Counted from the first letter of the stretch, positions 48,076-57,316 are shown. The stretch is DNA of 64,000 nucleotides from Lactiplantibacillus nangangensis (GCF_005405065.1 NZ_BJDI01000010.1:62001-126000), one strand, 5' to 3'. Made by a program: numbers and translations. Notes: generated by a model from the sequence alone, not told the origin.

Positions 48076-48117
48076 GGGCTGTAATTACGTTTACAAGTAA
48101 TTATGGGCCATTTTTTT
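48076..48117 (+). terminator. Intrinsic terminator after the HAD gene
   Basis: gggctgtaattac (48076-48088) pairs with gtaattatgggcc (48097-48109) with one bulge and G-U pairs, then seven T. Confidence 0.85.
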
Positions 48118-48164
48118 AGGGCTAAAAGGTTGAGGATTAACCAATGCGTGCTAATCTGTTAAAC

Positions 48165-48170
48165 TATAAT
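48165..48170 (+). promoter_or_regulatory. Candidate -10 box for dapB-cca
   Basis: TATAAT with no convincing -35 17 bases upstream. It is the only good -10 between the HAD terminator and dapB. Confidence 0.5.
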
Positions 48171-48188
48171 AGTAATTATTAACGCGCG

Positions 48189-48210
48189 ATAGCCGAGCAT
48201 GCTCAGCTAT
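48189..48210. promoter_or_regulatory. 22-bp palindrome in the dapB leader
   Basis: atagccgagca (48189-48199) and tgctcagctat (48200-48210) pair at 10 of 11 positions with no spacer, 18 bases after the -10. Position and form suit an operator. No regulator is known to me. Confidence 0.5.
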
Positions 48211-48243
48211 GATGGCGCTGGTTAAATTTGAGGAGGAAAAAAT

Positions 48244-49029
48244 TTGGTTAAAGTAATGGTTGCCGGCTATCATGGTCGGATGGGTAGCACAGCTGCTCAA
48301 ATGGTAATTGATAATGCGGATTTTGACTTAGTGGGCGTTTATGATGCGCGTGGTAAAGATACAAATTTGGGTGAAGATGATCGTTTCAAGGGTCAGGACG
48401 TGCCAGCATTTCATCAACTAGATGCCATCAAAACGACGGCTACGGTCTGGATCGACTTCACGATTCCAACGGCGGTCTACGAAAACGCAAAATTTGCGAT
48501 CAATCACGGTATTTCACCAGTGATTGGGACGACCGGGATGACCGACGAACAAGTCGCTGACTTACAAAAGTTAGCTAAAGACAAGCAAGTTGGTGGTTTG
48601 ATTGCGCCTAACTTTGGCATTTCAGCGGTCTTGTTGATGCAATTCGCCCAACAAGCTGCTAAATACTTCCCAGATGTTGAAATCATTGAGATGCATCATG
48701 CTGATAAGATCGATTCTCCAAGTGGGACCGCCATCAGTACGGCGAAGAAGATTGCGGAAGTTCGGGCGCCTAAAGAACAAGGCAACCCTAACGCGACTGA
48801 AACGATTCCTGGTGCCCGCGGTGCCGAATATGAAGGCATGCGGATTCATGCAGTGCGTTTGCCAGGCCTAGTGGCTCATGAAGAAGTCATGTTTGGCGGC
48901 CCTGGCGAAGGGTTGACGATTCGTCAAGATTCTTATGACCGGATTTCCTTTATGACGGGGGTCAAAGTCGCTGTTGAAAAAATCAACCAGTATCATGAAC
49001 TCTTCATTGGTTTGGAGAATTTACTATGA
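48244..49029 (+). CDS. dapB: 4-hydroxy-tetrahydrodipicolinate reductase
   Basis: A 261-residue NAD(P)H-dependent reductase of the lysine and diaminopimelate pathway, needed for wall cross-linking. The dinucleotide-binding loop is AGYHGRMGS near the N-terminus, and the catalytic segment [13 protein letters not shown] lies near residue 155. Start is TTG at 48244 after GAGGAGG. No other dap gene is adjacent. It overlaps cca by four bases (ATGA), an order conserved in Bacilli. Confidence 0.96.
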   Translation: MVKVMVAGYHGRMGSTAAQMVIDNADFDLVGVYDARGKDTNLGEDDRFKGQDVPAFHQLDAIKTTATVWIDFTIPTAVYENAKFAINHGISPVIGTTGMTDEQVADLQKLAKDKQVGGLIAPNFGISAVLLMQFAQQAAKYFPDVEIIEMHHADKIDSPSGTAISTAKKIAEVRAPKEQGNPNATETIPGARGAEYEGMRIHAVRLPGLVAHEEVMFGGPGEGLTIRQDSYDRISFMTGVKVAVEKINQYHELFIGLENLL

Positions 49030-50249
49030 TTTTGACGCAATTACCAACCGAGTTCGAACAAGCGAAGCCAATCATTGAAACGATTGAGGCGGCTGGTTTC
49101 GAAGCTTACTTTGTTGGTGGGAGTGTCCGCGATACGATTTTAGGCAAACCGATTCACGATGTTGATATTGCGACGAGTGCCTTTCCAGCAGAGGTCAAAA
49201 GCTTATTCAAGCGGACGGTCGATACCGGGATCGAACACGGGACGGTCATGATTTTGGACCACGGCAACGGCTATGAAACCACGACGTTTCGGACGGAATC
49301 TGGCTATCAAGACTTTCGCCGGCCAGATCAAGTGACGTTTGTGCGTTCTTTGAAAGAGGACTTAAAACGGCGTGATTTCACGATCAACGCCTTAGCCATG
49401 CGGGCAAACGGTGAGGTCATTGATTTATTTGATGGCTTAGCTGATTTGGATACACGAGTGATTCGCGCGGTTGGCGTCGCTGAAGACCGTTTCCATGAAG
49501 ATGCGCTGCGGATGATGCGTGCGGTTCGTTTTGCCAGCCAACTTGGTTTTACGATCGAACCCGCCACGGCACAAGCCATTGCGGATAACGCACAATTGTT
49601 AACCAAGATCGCGGTTGAACGAACCCGTGTTGAATGGGAAAAATTATTGTTGGGGCAACAACCGGTTCGTGGCTTACAAGCGTTGGTTGCCAGCGCGCTT
49701 TACCGGTATATGCCACAGATGGCGGATCAAGCGCCAATGTTGACTAAGTTAATGGCGTTGCCAACTTGGCACTTAGCTAGTGTCGAGGAAGCGTGGACGC
49801 TGCTAGTTTGGTTGATGGGTTTACCAAATGAAGCGGCAATTCGGCAACTATTGAAAGCTTGGAAAACAAGTAACGAGTTAATCGACCATGTCATGGCAGC
49901 ATGGCAGGTGATGACAGCCTTGCAGCACGATTCTAAACTTGCCCCCATGACTTTATTCAAGGCGGGGGCGGCTGCGCTTAAAACGGCTAATACGGTCGCT
50001 AATCTGGTGGGCTTTGGCCAACCGCAGGCGACGATTGATGCCGCATATGAGGCGCTGCCAATCCAAGATAAACATGCGTTGGCTTTAAATGGTGGCGATT
50101 TGCTTAAACAACAAGTCGTTAAACCGGGGCCACGGATGGGCCAAGTCTTAGCCCAGTTATTAACGGCGGTGGTCAATGGAAAAGTGTCAAATGAATCGAG
50201 TGCTTTGCTTGATTTTGCGAGGATGGTAGCGGATACAGAAAACGATTGA
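49026..50249 (+). CDS. cca: CCA tRNA nucleotidyltransferase
   Basis: A 407-residue enzyme that builds or repairs the 3' CCA of tRNA. The nucleotidyltransferase core has [22 protein letters not shown] (the DVD pair binds metal; residues about 30-51, cited by position) and [11 protein letters not shown]; a helical C-terminal body follows. Class II, Bacillus-like length. Its TGA stop lies inside the -35 of the next gene's promoter. Confidence 0.96.
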   Translation: MILTQLPTEFEQAKPIIETIEAAGFEAYFVGGSVRDTILGKPIHDVDIATSAFPAEVKSLFKRTVDTGIEHGTVMILDHGNGYETTTFRTESGYQDFRRPDQVTFVRSLKEDLKRRDFTINALAMRANGEVIDLFDGLADLDTRVIRAVGVAEDRFHEDALRMMRAVRFASQLGFTIEPATAQAIADNAQLLTKIAVERTRVEWEKLLLGQQPVRGLQALVASALYRYMPQMADQAPMLTKLMALPTWHLASVEEAWTLLVWLMGLPNEAAIRQLLKAWKTSNELIDHVMAAWQVMTALQHDSKLAPMTLFKAGAAALKTANTVANLVGFGQPQATIDAAYEALPIQDKHALALNGGDLLKQQVVKPGPRMGQVLAQLLTAVVNGKVSNESSALLDFARMVADTEND

Positions 50250-50273
50250 TATTTTCTGTTAATCTGTTACGAT
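50246..50273 (+). promoter_or_regulatory. Promoter of the 150-residue protein gene
   Basis: TTGATA (50246-50251) and TACGAT (50268-50273) at 16-base spacing; the -35 contains the cca stop codon (50247-50249). Confidence 0.6.
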
Positions 50274-50309
50274 TGAGGTGAAACTAATTCTTCAATGAGG
50301 TGATCATTT

Positions 50310-50762
50310 ATGGATAGAGCATTAGAAGCTTTAAAGTTTTATTTCCGGAATGGTGATACATGGGTCGTTAATCATAAAGATATTTCTGACTTATGGATCA
50401 GCCGGGTCACGACCAGTTATGGCCGGATCAAAGGCGGTAAGATGACGATTATTCATCCTTGCAAGTCATTCAAGGCTGAATTTGAACCCGATGCAGATGC
50501 CGTTGATCCAGACACGACTCATTTAGCATCCGTCACTAGTGGGATGTTTGAACGGGTCACACATTTCCAAGATATTGAAAAAGTTGATATTCTGTTCGGT
50601 GACGAACGGGGCAGTGAACAAGTTTACTTGCCATTCAAAGCCAAGGATGTCGATGGTTTGGATAACGTTTATCAAACCAGTTCATTATCAGCGGATGGCT
50701 TATTACATCTAGTTGTGGACGCTGAAAACACCGTTTTAGATGTGTATGGCGATCAAAAATAA
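50310..50762 (+). CDS. Uncharacterised protein
   Basis: A 150-residue acidic protein that I do not recognise. It has no membrane segment or signal peptide. Notable segments are ALEALKFYFRNGDTWVVNH at the N-terminus and IEKVDILFGDERGSEQVYLPF in the middle (both given in part); predicted composition is mixed alpha/beta. GAGGTG sits before the ATG, and it has its own promoter and terminator, so it is expressed alone. Codon use matches its neighbours, which argues against recent transfer. It lies between cca and the inverted-repeat region before the ABC-F gene. Confidence 0.75.
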   Translation: MDRALEALKFYFRNGDTWVVNHKDISDLWISRVTTSYGRIKGGKMTIIHPCKSFKAEFEPDADAVDPDTTHLASVTSGMFERVTHFQDIEKVDILFGDERGSEQVYLPFKAKDVDGLDNVYQTSSLSADGLLHLVVDAENTVLDVYGDQK

Positions 50763-50776
50763 GTTCTGATTTTTTT

Positions 50777-50810
50777 AAGGAGTTTGGGTGTAGACCTGAG
50801 CTCCTTTTTG
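50777..50810 (+). terminator. Intrinsic terminator after the 150-residue protein gene
   Basis: aaggag (50777-50782) pairs with ctcctt (50801-50806), with inner gggt/gacc pairing, then a T run. Confidence 0.88.
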
Positions 50811-50843
50811 TCACGAAAAAATTGACTGTTGCGCGGTTGTGAG

Positions 50844-50872
50844 TTGTGTTTTCGTTGAATTCTAGCTAAGAT
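50844..50872 (+). promoter_or_regulatory. Candidate promoter upstream of the nested repeat
   Basis: TTGTGT (50844-50849) and TAAGAT (50867-50872) at 17-base spacing. Transcription from here would run through the whole inverted-repeat element into the ABC-F gene. Confidence 0.4.
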
Positions 50873-50905
50873 AGAACGTAACGATGCATTTTGGGATAGT
50901 GGTTG

Positions 50906-51233
50906 ATTGCCGCCTACCGGTTGGGTCCTAAAACGCTGGAACGCCATGGGCCATTTTGAAGCCAAAAAGCGGTCTTCAAAACTGAAATTGGTCTAAGCCT
51001 GAGCAAAACACTCAGCCTAAGACCAATTTCATGGCTGAGCATTTTAGGACCCAACCTCTCGGCTAAATAGCGTATTTACTATTCAGTTAACACTGATCAC
51101 AATGAAATTTAGTCGTTGATTGGTTGAGCTAAGCGCTCAGTTGCCAAGGTGGTCTTGTGTGCAGTCAAACGCTGAGGTTTTGATAATTGTCAACTAGTGC
51201 TAGTATTTCAGACTTCAACCGGTAGGCGGCAAT
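50906..51233. repeat. Nested inverted-repeat element before the ABC-F gene
   Basis: Outer arms: attgccgcctaccggttg (50906-50923) and its exact complement (51216-51233), 18 of 18. Inner arms: ggttgggtcctaaaa (50919-50933) and ttttaggacccaacc (51042-51056), 15 of 15, continuing with gct/agc and gccatg/catggc. Within that are hairpins at 50954-50981 (eight pairs) and 50984-51030 (11 pairs, with an inner ctgag/ctcag). The two left arms overlap by five bases, so outer and inner pairing compete at their edge. No open frame of note and no flanking target duplication is visible. It fills most of the 527-base gap. Confidence 0.85.
51180..51206 (+). promoter_or_regulatory. Candidate proximal promoter of the ABC-F gene
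   Basis: TTGATA (51180-51185) and TAGTAT (51201-51206), 15-base spacing with TGC before the -10. Weak. Confidence 0.35.
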
Positions 51234-51289
51234 AGAAACCTCATTTTCCAAGAATGCAATGATGTATAAAAAGGGTGGATCGTAAGAAC

Positions 51290-53194
51290 ATGCAAACATT
51301 AAGAGCAGAAAATCTGACCCGCACATACGGTGAGAAAACACTATTTAAGGACATTTCTTTTATTATTAACGAACATGATCGTATCGGCGTGATTGGCGTC
51401 AACGGTTCTGGTAAGACGAGCTTATTGGACGTTTTAGCTGGGGTGACGACGCCAGAAGCCGGTGAACTTGTGATGCCGAAAAATTATGAAATTGGTTATT
51501 TGAAACAACAACCAGATCTGGACGAAAATCTGACGGTGATCGATGCGGTATTAGCAGGTAGCCAACAAGTCTTTCGGACGATTCGGCACTATGAACAAGC
51601 CCTAACTGTTTATGGTGAACATCCAGAAGACCCTCAGGCGCAACAAGCCTATATGGATGCCGAAACTAAAATGAACCAAGAAGATGCTTGGACAGCTGAA
51701 AGTGACGTTAAAACGATTCTGACACAATTGCATATCACTGATCTCAGTCAAACGGTGAAAACAATGTCCGGGGGCCAACGGAAGCGGGTCGGCTTGGCAC
51801 AAGTTTTAATTCAATCACCAGACCTCTTATTGTTAGATGAACCGACCAACCACTTGGATTTCGATTCAATCGAGTGGTTAGAGAGTTATTTAGCAAGTTA
51901 TAAAGGTGCTTTGATGGTCGTGACCCATGATCGGTATTTCCTAGATCAAGTGGCTAATCAGATGTTTGAATTATCCTTCGGGGCTTTGTATAAATATACC
52001 GGGAATTATCAAGCATTCGTGCAAGCAAAGGCTGAACGGGTCGCCCGAGATATTACCGCTGAACATAAACAGCAGCAATTATACAAGCAGGAACTCGCTT
52101 GGATGCGCGCGGGAGCGCCTGCGCGGAGTACTAAGCAACAAGGTCGTATTAACCGCTTCAATGACTTAAAAGACAATTTAAATACGTTACAAGTGGATAG
52201 TGATGTCGACATTTCGCTTGGCCAACAGCGTCTCGGTAAAAAGGTCATTGAACTAAAAAATGCGAGTTTGACTTTTGATGATCAGACTATTTTGACGGAC
52301 TTTTCAATGTTGATCCAAGCCAATGACCGCATTGGGATTACGGGAATCAACGGGGCCGGAAAGTCGAGTCTGTTAAACGTGATTGCTGGTCGCTTACCGT
52401 TGGATTCTGGGACGGTGACGATCGGTGAAACGGTTAAGATGGCCTATTACACGCAGCAAACTGAACCAATTCCAGGGGATAAGCGGATCATCACTTATTT
52501 ACAAGAAGTCGGTGAAAATATTTTGAATAAACAGGGCGAGCGGGTCTCAGTGACGGAATTATTGGAAGAGTTCCTGTTTCCACGGTCCATGCATGGCACG
52601 TTGATCCGCAAGCTCTCTGGTGGTGAAAAACGGCGGCTATATTTGTTGAAATTATTAATGCAACAGCCGAATGTCTTGCTACTGGATGAACCGACCAATG
52701 ATTTAGATATTGGGACGCTGACAGTCTTAGAAAACTATCTGTCTAACTTTGCGGGGACCGTTATTACGGTTTCTCATGACCGTTATTTCTTAGATAAAGT
52801 TGGGACGAAGCTGTTGATTTTTGATGGTCAAGGCCAGATTGAACGTTATGCCGGTCGGTTCTCAAGTTATTTAAAGGATCAGAAAGCGGCGGCTAAGCCG
52901 GTTGAAGCCCAAGCTAAGGTGGTCACAAAAGCCCCCGAAAAAGCCCCCGAAAAAGCGGCTGATGAACCTAAGAAGAAGGTCAAGTTGACCTATGCGGAAC
53001 AACTCGAATATGGCAAAATCGAAGGGGTCATCGAAGCCCTCGACAATCATAAGAGCGAGTTGGAACAGGCCATGGCGGACAATGCGAGTGATTATGGCAA
53101 ATTGGCAGATCTGCAGAAAGATTTAACTGCGACGGAAAAAGAAATTGATGACAAAATGAACCGTTGGGACTATTTAAGCCAGTATGCCGATTAA
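51290..53194 (+). CDS. ABC-F family ATPase (Uup/YfmR type)
   Basis: A 634-residue protein with two ABC ATPase modules and no membrane segment. The first has GVNGSGKTSLLD (about residue 38), MSGGQRKRV and LLLLDEPTNHLDF; the second has GINGAGKSSLLN (about residue 350), LSGGEKRRL and LLLDEPTNDLDI. The linker carries the ABC-F PtIM helices. The Lys/Ala/Pro-rich stretch near residue 545 contains a tandem KAPE repeat, followed by a C-terminal coiled coil typical of Uup. ABC-F proteins act on the ribosome E site; Uup-type members rescue stalled or mis-assembled ribosomes. ATG at 51290 follows AAGGGTGG. Confidence 0.92.
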   Translation: MQTLRAENLTRTYGEKTLFKDISFIINEHDRIGVIGVNGSGKTSLLDVLAGVTTPEAGELVMPKNYEIGYLKQQPDLDENLTVIDAVLAGSQQVFRTIRHYEQALTVYGEHPEDPQAQQAYMDAETKMNQEDAWTAESDVKTILTQLHITDLSQTVKTMSGGQRKRVGLAQVLIQSPDLLLLDEPTNHLDFDSIEWLESYLASYKGALMVVTHDRYFLDQVANQMFELSFGALYKYTGNYQAFVQAKAERVARDITAEHKQQQLYKQELAWMRAGAPARSTKQQGRINRFNDLKDNLNTLQVDSDVDISLGQQRLGKKVIELKNASLTFDDQTILTDFSMLIQANDRIGITGINGAGKSSLLNVIAGRLPLDSGTVTIGETVKMAYYTQQTEPIPGDKRIITYLQEVGENILNKQGERVSVTELLEEFLFPRSMHGTLIRKLSGGEKRRLYLLKLLMQQPNVLLLDEPTNDLDIGTLTVLENYLSNFAGTVITVSHDRYFLDKVGTKLLIFDGQGQIERYAGRFSSYLKDQKAAAKPVEAQAKVVTKAPEKAPEKAADEPKKKVKLTYAEQLEYGKIEGVIEALDNHKSELEQAMADNASDYGKLADLQKDLTATEKEIDDKMNRWDYLSQYAD

Positions 53195-53212
53195 CGAGAG
53201 GATGAGTGTCAA

Positions 53213-54163
53213 ATGTTAGAAGACCCTTATTTACAATTAGCACGCGATATTTTGGATCACGGGACGTACAAGGATGACCGAACCGGGACTGGGACCTACA
53301 GTTTGTTCGGGGCCCAAATGCGTTTTAACCTAGCAGATGGGTTTCCAATTCTGACAACGAAAAAGGTGCCCTTTGGCTTGATCAAAAGTGAATTACTCTG
53401 GTTTTTACATGGGGACACCAATATTCAATTCTTATTAAAGCACCATAACCATATTTGGGATGAATGGGCCTTTAAAAATTGGGTCAACAGTCCTGAATAC
53501 CATGGGCCAGATATGACTAACTTTGAGCATCGACGCTTGGACGACACAGCTTTTGCGCCAATTTACAAGGCGACGATGCAACAATTTGATGACCAGATCT
53601 TAACGGATGACACGTTTGCGGCCAAATTTGGTAATTTGGGTGATGTTTACGGTGCCCAGTGGCGACATTGGCAAACGCGGAGTGGCGAGACTATCGACCA
53701 AATCGCGAACGTGATCGAGATGATCAAAAAGACGCCTGATTCACGGCGGCTGATCGTCTCCGCATGGAATCCGGAAGATGTGCCCAGTATGGCGTTACCA
53801 CCTTGTCACACCCTGTTTCAATTTTATGTGGCGGATGGCAAGCTCAGCTGTCAACTGTATCAACGGTCTGGTGATGTCTTTTTGGGCGTGCCATTCAACA
53901 TTGCGAGTTATGCCTTACTCACGGCCTTGATTGCTAAAGAGACCGGCTTACAAGTGGGTGAATTTGTTCATACGTTGGGGGATGCTCATATTTATACGAA
54001 TCACGTTGAACAAGTAAAGACCCAACTAGAACGGACGCCTAAAGCGGCACCAAAGTTACAGTTGAGCGGCAACCATGACAGTATTTTTGATTATGAGATG
54101 TCCGATATTAAACTCGTGGGTTATGACCCGGCACCGGCGATCAAAGCACCGGTCGCTATTTAG
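53213..54163 (+). CDS. thyA: Thymidylate synthase
   Basis: A 316-residue enzyme that methylates dUMP to dTMP with methylenetetrahydrofolate. The catalytic cysteine lies in [12 protein letters not shown], and [17 protein letters not shown] follows. The extra region of about 50 residues in the middle ([19 protein letters not shown] and beyond) is the insertion found in the Lactobacillus-type enzyme. GAGAGGATG precedes the ATG. The dihydrofolate reductase that regenerates its cofactor follows after nine bases. Confidence 0.98.
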   Translation: MLEDPYLQLARDILDHGTYKDDRTGTGTYSLFGAQMRFNLADGFPILTTKKVPFGLIKSELLWFLHGDTNIQFLLKHHNHIWDEWAFKNWVNSPEYHGPDMTNFEHRRLDDTAFAPIYKATMQQFDDQILTDDTFAAKFGNLGDVYGAQWRHWQTRSGETIDQIANVIEMIKKTPDSRRLIVSAWNPEDVPSMALPPCHTLFQFYVADGKLSCQLYQRSGDVFLGVPFNIASYALLTALIAKETGLQVGEFVHTLGDAHIYTNHVEQVKTQLERTPKAAPKLQLSGNHDSIFDYEMSDIKLVGYDPAPAIKAPVAI

Positions 54164-54172
54164 GAGGCAACT

Positions 54173-54661
54173 ATGATTGCCTTAATTTGGGCTCAAGATG
54201 AAGCTGGCCTGATTGGTGCAAACGGGCAATTGCCTTGGCACCTCTCCGCTGATCTGAAACGATTCAAAGCACTCACGAGTCATCATACAGTCGTGATGGG
54301 CCGCAAAACGTTTGCCGGTTTTAAGCGGCCACTACCACAGCGGCAAAACATTGTGTTATCACATCAAGAGTTATCACTACCGGCTGGGGTACAACAATTT
54401 CACTCGCTAGCGGAACTGTGGGCATTGGCTGCCGCAAAACCAGACGAGTTGATTTTTGTCATTGGTGGGGCCGCTGTCTTTGCTGCAGTCTTACCGCGGG
54501 CGGATGTCTTGTATCGTACCTTGATCAATCATCGCTTTGAAGGCGATACGTGGATGCCGGCGATTGATTACGATCAGTGGCAACTGACCGCTGAACAAAC
54601 GGTTACGGCTGATGAGCAGACGCCGTTTTCGTTTAGTTTTGCGGATTACCAACGGCGTTAA
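54173..54661 (+). CDS. dfrA: Dihydrofolate reductase
   Basis: A 162-residue enzyme that reduces dihydrofolate with NADPH. Conserved parts include LIWAQDEAGLIGANGQLPWHL with the active-site acid further on, VVMGRKTF, and FVIGGAAVF for the cofactor. Length equals the classical Lactobacillus enzyme. Co-transcribed with thyA, which makes dihydrofolate. It is the trimethoprim target; nothing unusual is seen in the sequence. Confidence 0.97.
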   Translation: MIALIWAQDEAGLIGANGQLPWHLSADLKRFKALTSHHTVVMGRKTFAGFKRPLPQRQNIVLSHQELSLPAGVQQFHSLAELWALAAAKPDELIFVIGGAAVFAAVLPRADVLYRTLINHRFEGDTWMPAIDYDQWQLTAEQTVTADEQTPFSFSFADYQRR

Positions 54662-54695
54662 ATCGAGAAGTAACAGTGAAACTAAGCGCTATTTC

Positions 54696-54704
54696 TGCTA
54701 TACT
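54696..54704 (+). promoter_or_regulatory. Extended -10 promoter for degV
   Basis: TGCTATACT, 64 bases before the degV ATG; no clear -35. Confidence 0.5.
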
Positions 54705-54768
54705 AAAATCATTAATTTTATTGTAACGAGATCTTAGGCGTTACAAGCATAAGAAAGCGTGGCAAAGT

Positions 54769-55620
54769 ATGACGAAAATCAAGATTGTGACCGATTCGTC
54801 GGCTAATTTAACGGACGCCGAAATTAAAGCATACGATATTACGGTGATTCCATTGTCCGTCATGATCGATGGCACTATTTATATTGAAGATGAAACGATT
54901 ACTCGCGATGAGTTCATCACGAAGATGGCGAGCGCGAAGTCATTACCAAAGACGAGCCAACCAGCCTTAGGGACGTTTATCGAAACGTTTGATAAACTCG
55001 GGGCCGATGGGTCGAGCGTGGTCTGCATTAACATGCTCGAGGCGATTTCTGGGACGGTCCATACCGCTGAACAAGCTGCGTCTATCACGAAGACGGATGT
55101 GACGGTGATCGATGCCCGTACGACTGACCGCGCCATGGCATTTCAAGTTTTAAATGCGGCTAAATTGGCCCAAAGTGGTGCCGATAAAGCGGCAGTCATT
55201 GACATGGTTCATGCCACCCAAAAACACACGAAGTTATTCATGGGTGTGATGACGTTGAATAATCTCGTTGCCGGTGGCCGCATTAGCCGGCTGACTGGGG
55301 CCATTAGTACGTTGTTAAACGTCAAAATTGCCTTGGAAGTCGATGATGGGTCATTAGACGTGAAGATGAAAGGTCGTGGCGTCAAAGCCATCAATAAATT
55401 CTTTGATAAAGTGATCGAAGAAATCATCAACACGCCAAACGTGGTCGAAGTGGCGATTTCACACGTGGGGGCGACGGAACGGGTCGAAGAATACAAGGCC
55501 CGGTTGCAAGCCGCAATTCCAAGTCTTAAAGTGAGCGTCCAACCAACGGTGCCGATTATTGCAACGCATGGTGGTCCCGGCGCTTTTGCCGTGGAATATC
55601 ATACACAGACACCAGCTTAA
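54769..55620 (+). CDS. DegV family fatty-acid-binding protein
   Basis: A 283-residue protein. KIVTDSSANLT near the N-terminus, IPLSVMIDGTIY, LPKTSQPALG and GGPGAFAVEY at the end are family marks. DegV-type (FakB) proteins hold fatty acids for phosphorylation by FakA before phospholipid synthesis; the kinase is not in the window. It is monocistronic with its own promoter and terminator. Confidence 0.92.
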   Translation: MTKIKIVTDSSANLTDAEIKAYDITVIPLSVMIDGTIYIEDETITRDEFITKMASAKSLPKTSQPALGTFIETFDKLGADGSSVVCINMLEAISGTVHTAEQAASITKTDVTVIDARTTDRAMAFQVLNAAKLAQSGADKAAVIDMVHATQKHTKLFMGVMTLNNLVAGGRISRLTGAISTLLNVKIALEVDDGSLDVKMKGRGVKAINKFFDKVIEEIINTPNVVEVAISHVGATERVEEYKARLQAAIPSLKVSVQPTVPIIATHGGPGAFAVEYHTQTPA

Positions 55621-55625
55621 TGAGG

Positions 55626-55653
55626 AAGGGACGCGTTAGCAGCGCCCCTTTTT
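55626..55653 (+). terminator. Intrinsic terminator after degV
   Basis: aagggacgc (55626-55634) pairs with gcgcccctt (55642-55650) except one mismatch, then T. Confidence 0.88.
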
Positions 55654-55696
55654 CTTATTTTAAGTGAACAAACTAAAGAAAGGTTGCTAGAATTGC

Positions 55697-56656
55697 ATGC
55701 GGAAAGTATGGGAAGTTGTTAAAATTGTCATCGTCCTAGTGATCGTCGGTGGTGGGGCCTATTGGGGGCTAAACCATGTCCTCCATCCAGCACCAGCAAC
55801 GACCACCACGAAGCCAACGAAAAAAGCCACTTCAACGAAAAAAGTTGCGACCAAAAAGACCGTCCCTCACAAAACTAAAATTAGTTTAGTTGCAGTCGGC
55901 GATTCTTTGACTGAAGGCGTTGGCGACGAGGCGGAAGGTGGCTATGTTGGCCAAATTAAGCAGACGCTGACGAAAAAGCAACATTTGTCAGTGACTACGA
56001 CGAACGCGGGTAAGTCCGGTGACCGGAGTGACCAAATTTTGGCTCGCGTCAATAAGTCAAAAACGTTACAAGCGAAAATCGCGGCTGCGGATGTGTTAAC
56101 GGTGACTGTTGGTGGGAATGACCTGTTGCAGACGCTGGAAGGGTCCATTACGTCTAATAATACCGCCAAGAACGATGCAACTGTGACGAAGGCGCAAAAT
56201 ACTTACGCCCGTAAGTTAACGACGTTATTTGATAAGTTGCAGCGCTTGAATCCGAACGCACCGATTTTTGTTTTTAGTATTTATAATCCAATCTATGTCA
56301 ATTTTCCAAATGTCACGGCAATTACTAAATATGTGGCGCAATGGAATAATCAGACGGCGACGACCTTGGCTAGTTATCAACATACTTATTTTATGGATAT
56401 CAATACGGTCATGTCACATGGTCAATATAAAACTGCCGCACAGCTTGCACAGCTCAAAAAGTCGTCGACGAATACGGATCTGACGAAGATCACGAGTTCT
56501 AAGGAATTGGGGACGGCGTTGACCGCCAAGTCCAAGGATAATGACTTGATCTCAAATAGTGATAATTTCCATCCCAATAAACGCGGGTATCACGTCTTTA
56601 CATCGAAGCTTTACCAAACGATGTTGACACATGATGCTTGGTTAATCAAAAAATAA
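55697..56656 (+). CDS. Membrane-anchored SGNH/GDSL hydrolase
   Basis: A 319-residue protein with an N-terminal membrane segment (about residues 8-28), a Thr/Lys-rich linker (about 34-60) and an SGNH esterase domain: VAVGDSLTEGVGDE (nucleophilic Ser), GGNDLL (Gly/Asn) and DNFHPNKRGYH (Asp and His). The enzyme would face outward, probably acting on acyl or acetyl groups of the envelope. It resembles YpmR, next to ypmS in Bacilli. The ATG at 55697 has only a distant GAAAGG site. Confidence 0.88.
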   Translation: MRKVWEVVKIVIVLVIVGGGAYWGLNHVLHPAPATTTTKPTKKATSTKKVATKKTVPHKTKISLVAVGDSLTEGVGDEAEGGYVGQIKQTLTKKQHLSVTTTNAGKSGDRSDQILARVNKSKTLQAKIAAADVLTVTVGGNDLLQTLEGSITSNNTAKNDATVTKAQNTYARKLTTLFDKLQRLNPNAPIFVFSIYNPIYVNFPNVTAITKYVAQWNNQTATTLASYQHTYFMDINTVMSHGQYKTAAQLAQLKKSSTNTDLTKITSSKELGTALTAKSKDNDLISNSDNFHPNKRGYHVFTSKLYQTMLTHDAWLIKK

Positions 56657-56674
56657 GAAAGCGGCGAGCGATTT

Positions 56675-57316
56675 ATGCGTGAAGCAAAACGGGCTGAGAA
56701 ACAGCCTAAAACAAGTGTTAAAAAGCCACAAGGCCCAATCAATTTCTGGAAATGGCTCGCCATCATTTTGTTGGCTTTGATTTTGGGTGGTGGCGCCTAT
56801 TTTGGCACCCAAGTCTTCCGGTCTTCAAGTACGGCCGAAACGGTCGCAACAACGCAGACTAATGATGCGGCAAGTGTCCCCATCAAAATGAATCGGCAAC
56901 AGTTGAATGCTCTAGCATCTTACTATTTGACCGATTTGCAGAAGGGCCAAGACTTGAAGTATAAGTTTGTGGTCCGTAGTGATGCCGCTTACCTACTTGG
57001 CACTACCCAAGTTTTGGGTCAGAATGTCTCATTTGTGATTACCATGCAACCGAGCGTGATCAGCAATGGGAATATCTCACTCAAGGCAACGAAACTTTCC
57101 GTGGGCACGATGGCTTTACCGATTAGTTTTGTGATCAATTACATTAATAATAATTACAAAATTCCAAAGTGGGTCAAATTAAGCGCCAAGCACAAAACGA
57201 TTGATTTATATTTGAATAAATTAGTCGGTAAAAATGATGTGCGTTACAGTGTTGATAAGTTGGACTTGGCGAACAACCAGTTCAACTTTGAAATGCATAT
57301 TCCAAAAGTCAATTAG
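56675..57316 (+). CDS. YpmS family protein (DUF2140)
   Basis: A 213-residue single-pass membrane protein: a basic N-terminus, a membrane segment (about residues 26-48) and an extracellular domain with LSVGTMALPISFVINYI and KIPKWV, which mark DUF2140. Function unknown. It follows the SGNH hydrolase by 18 bases, the usual Bacilli linkage. ATG at 56675. Confidence 0.86.
   Translation: MREAKRAEKQPKTSVKKPQGPINFWKWLAIILLALILGGGAYFGTQVFRSSSTAETVATTQTNDAASVPIKMNRQQLNALASYYLTDLQKGQDLKYKFVVRSDAAYLLGTTQVLGQNVSFVITMQPSVISNGNISLKATKLSVGTMALPISFVINYINNNYKIPKWVKLSAKHKTIDLYLNKLVGKNDVRYSVDKLDLANNQFNFEMHIPKVN

Noticed and set aside
50906-51233. Mobile element ends (MITE with terminal inverted repeats)
   Set aside because: The 18-base arms fit, but no target duplication flanks them (ggttg versus agaaa) and no second copy is in the window. 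Kept as an open alternative, not a call.
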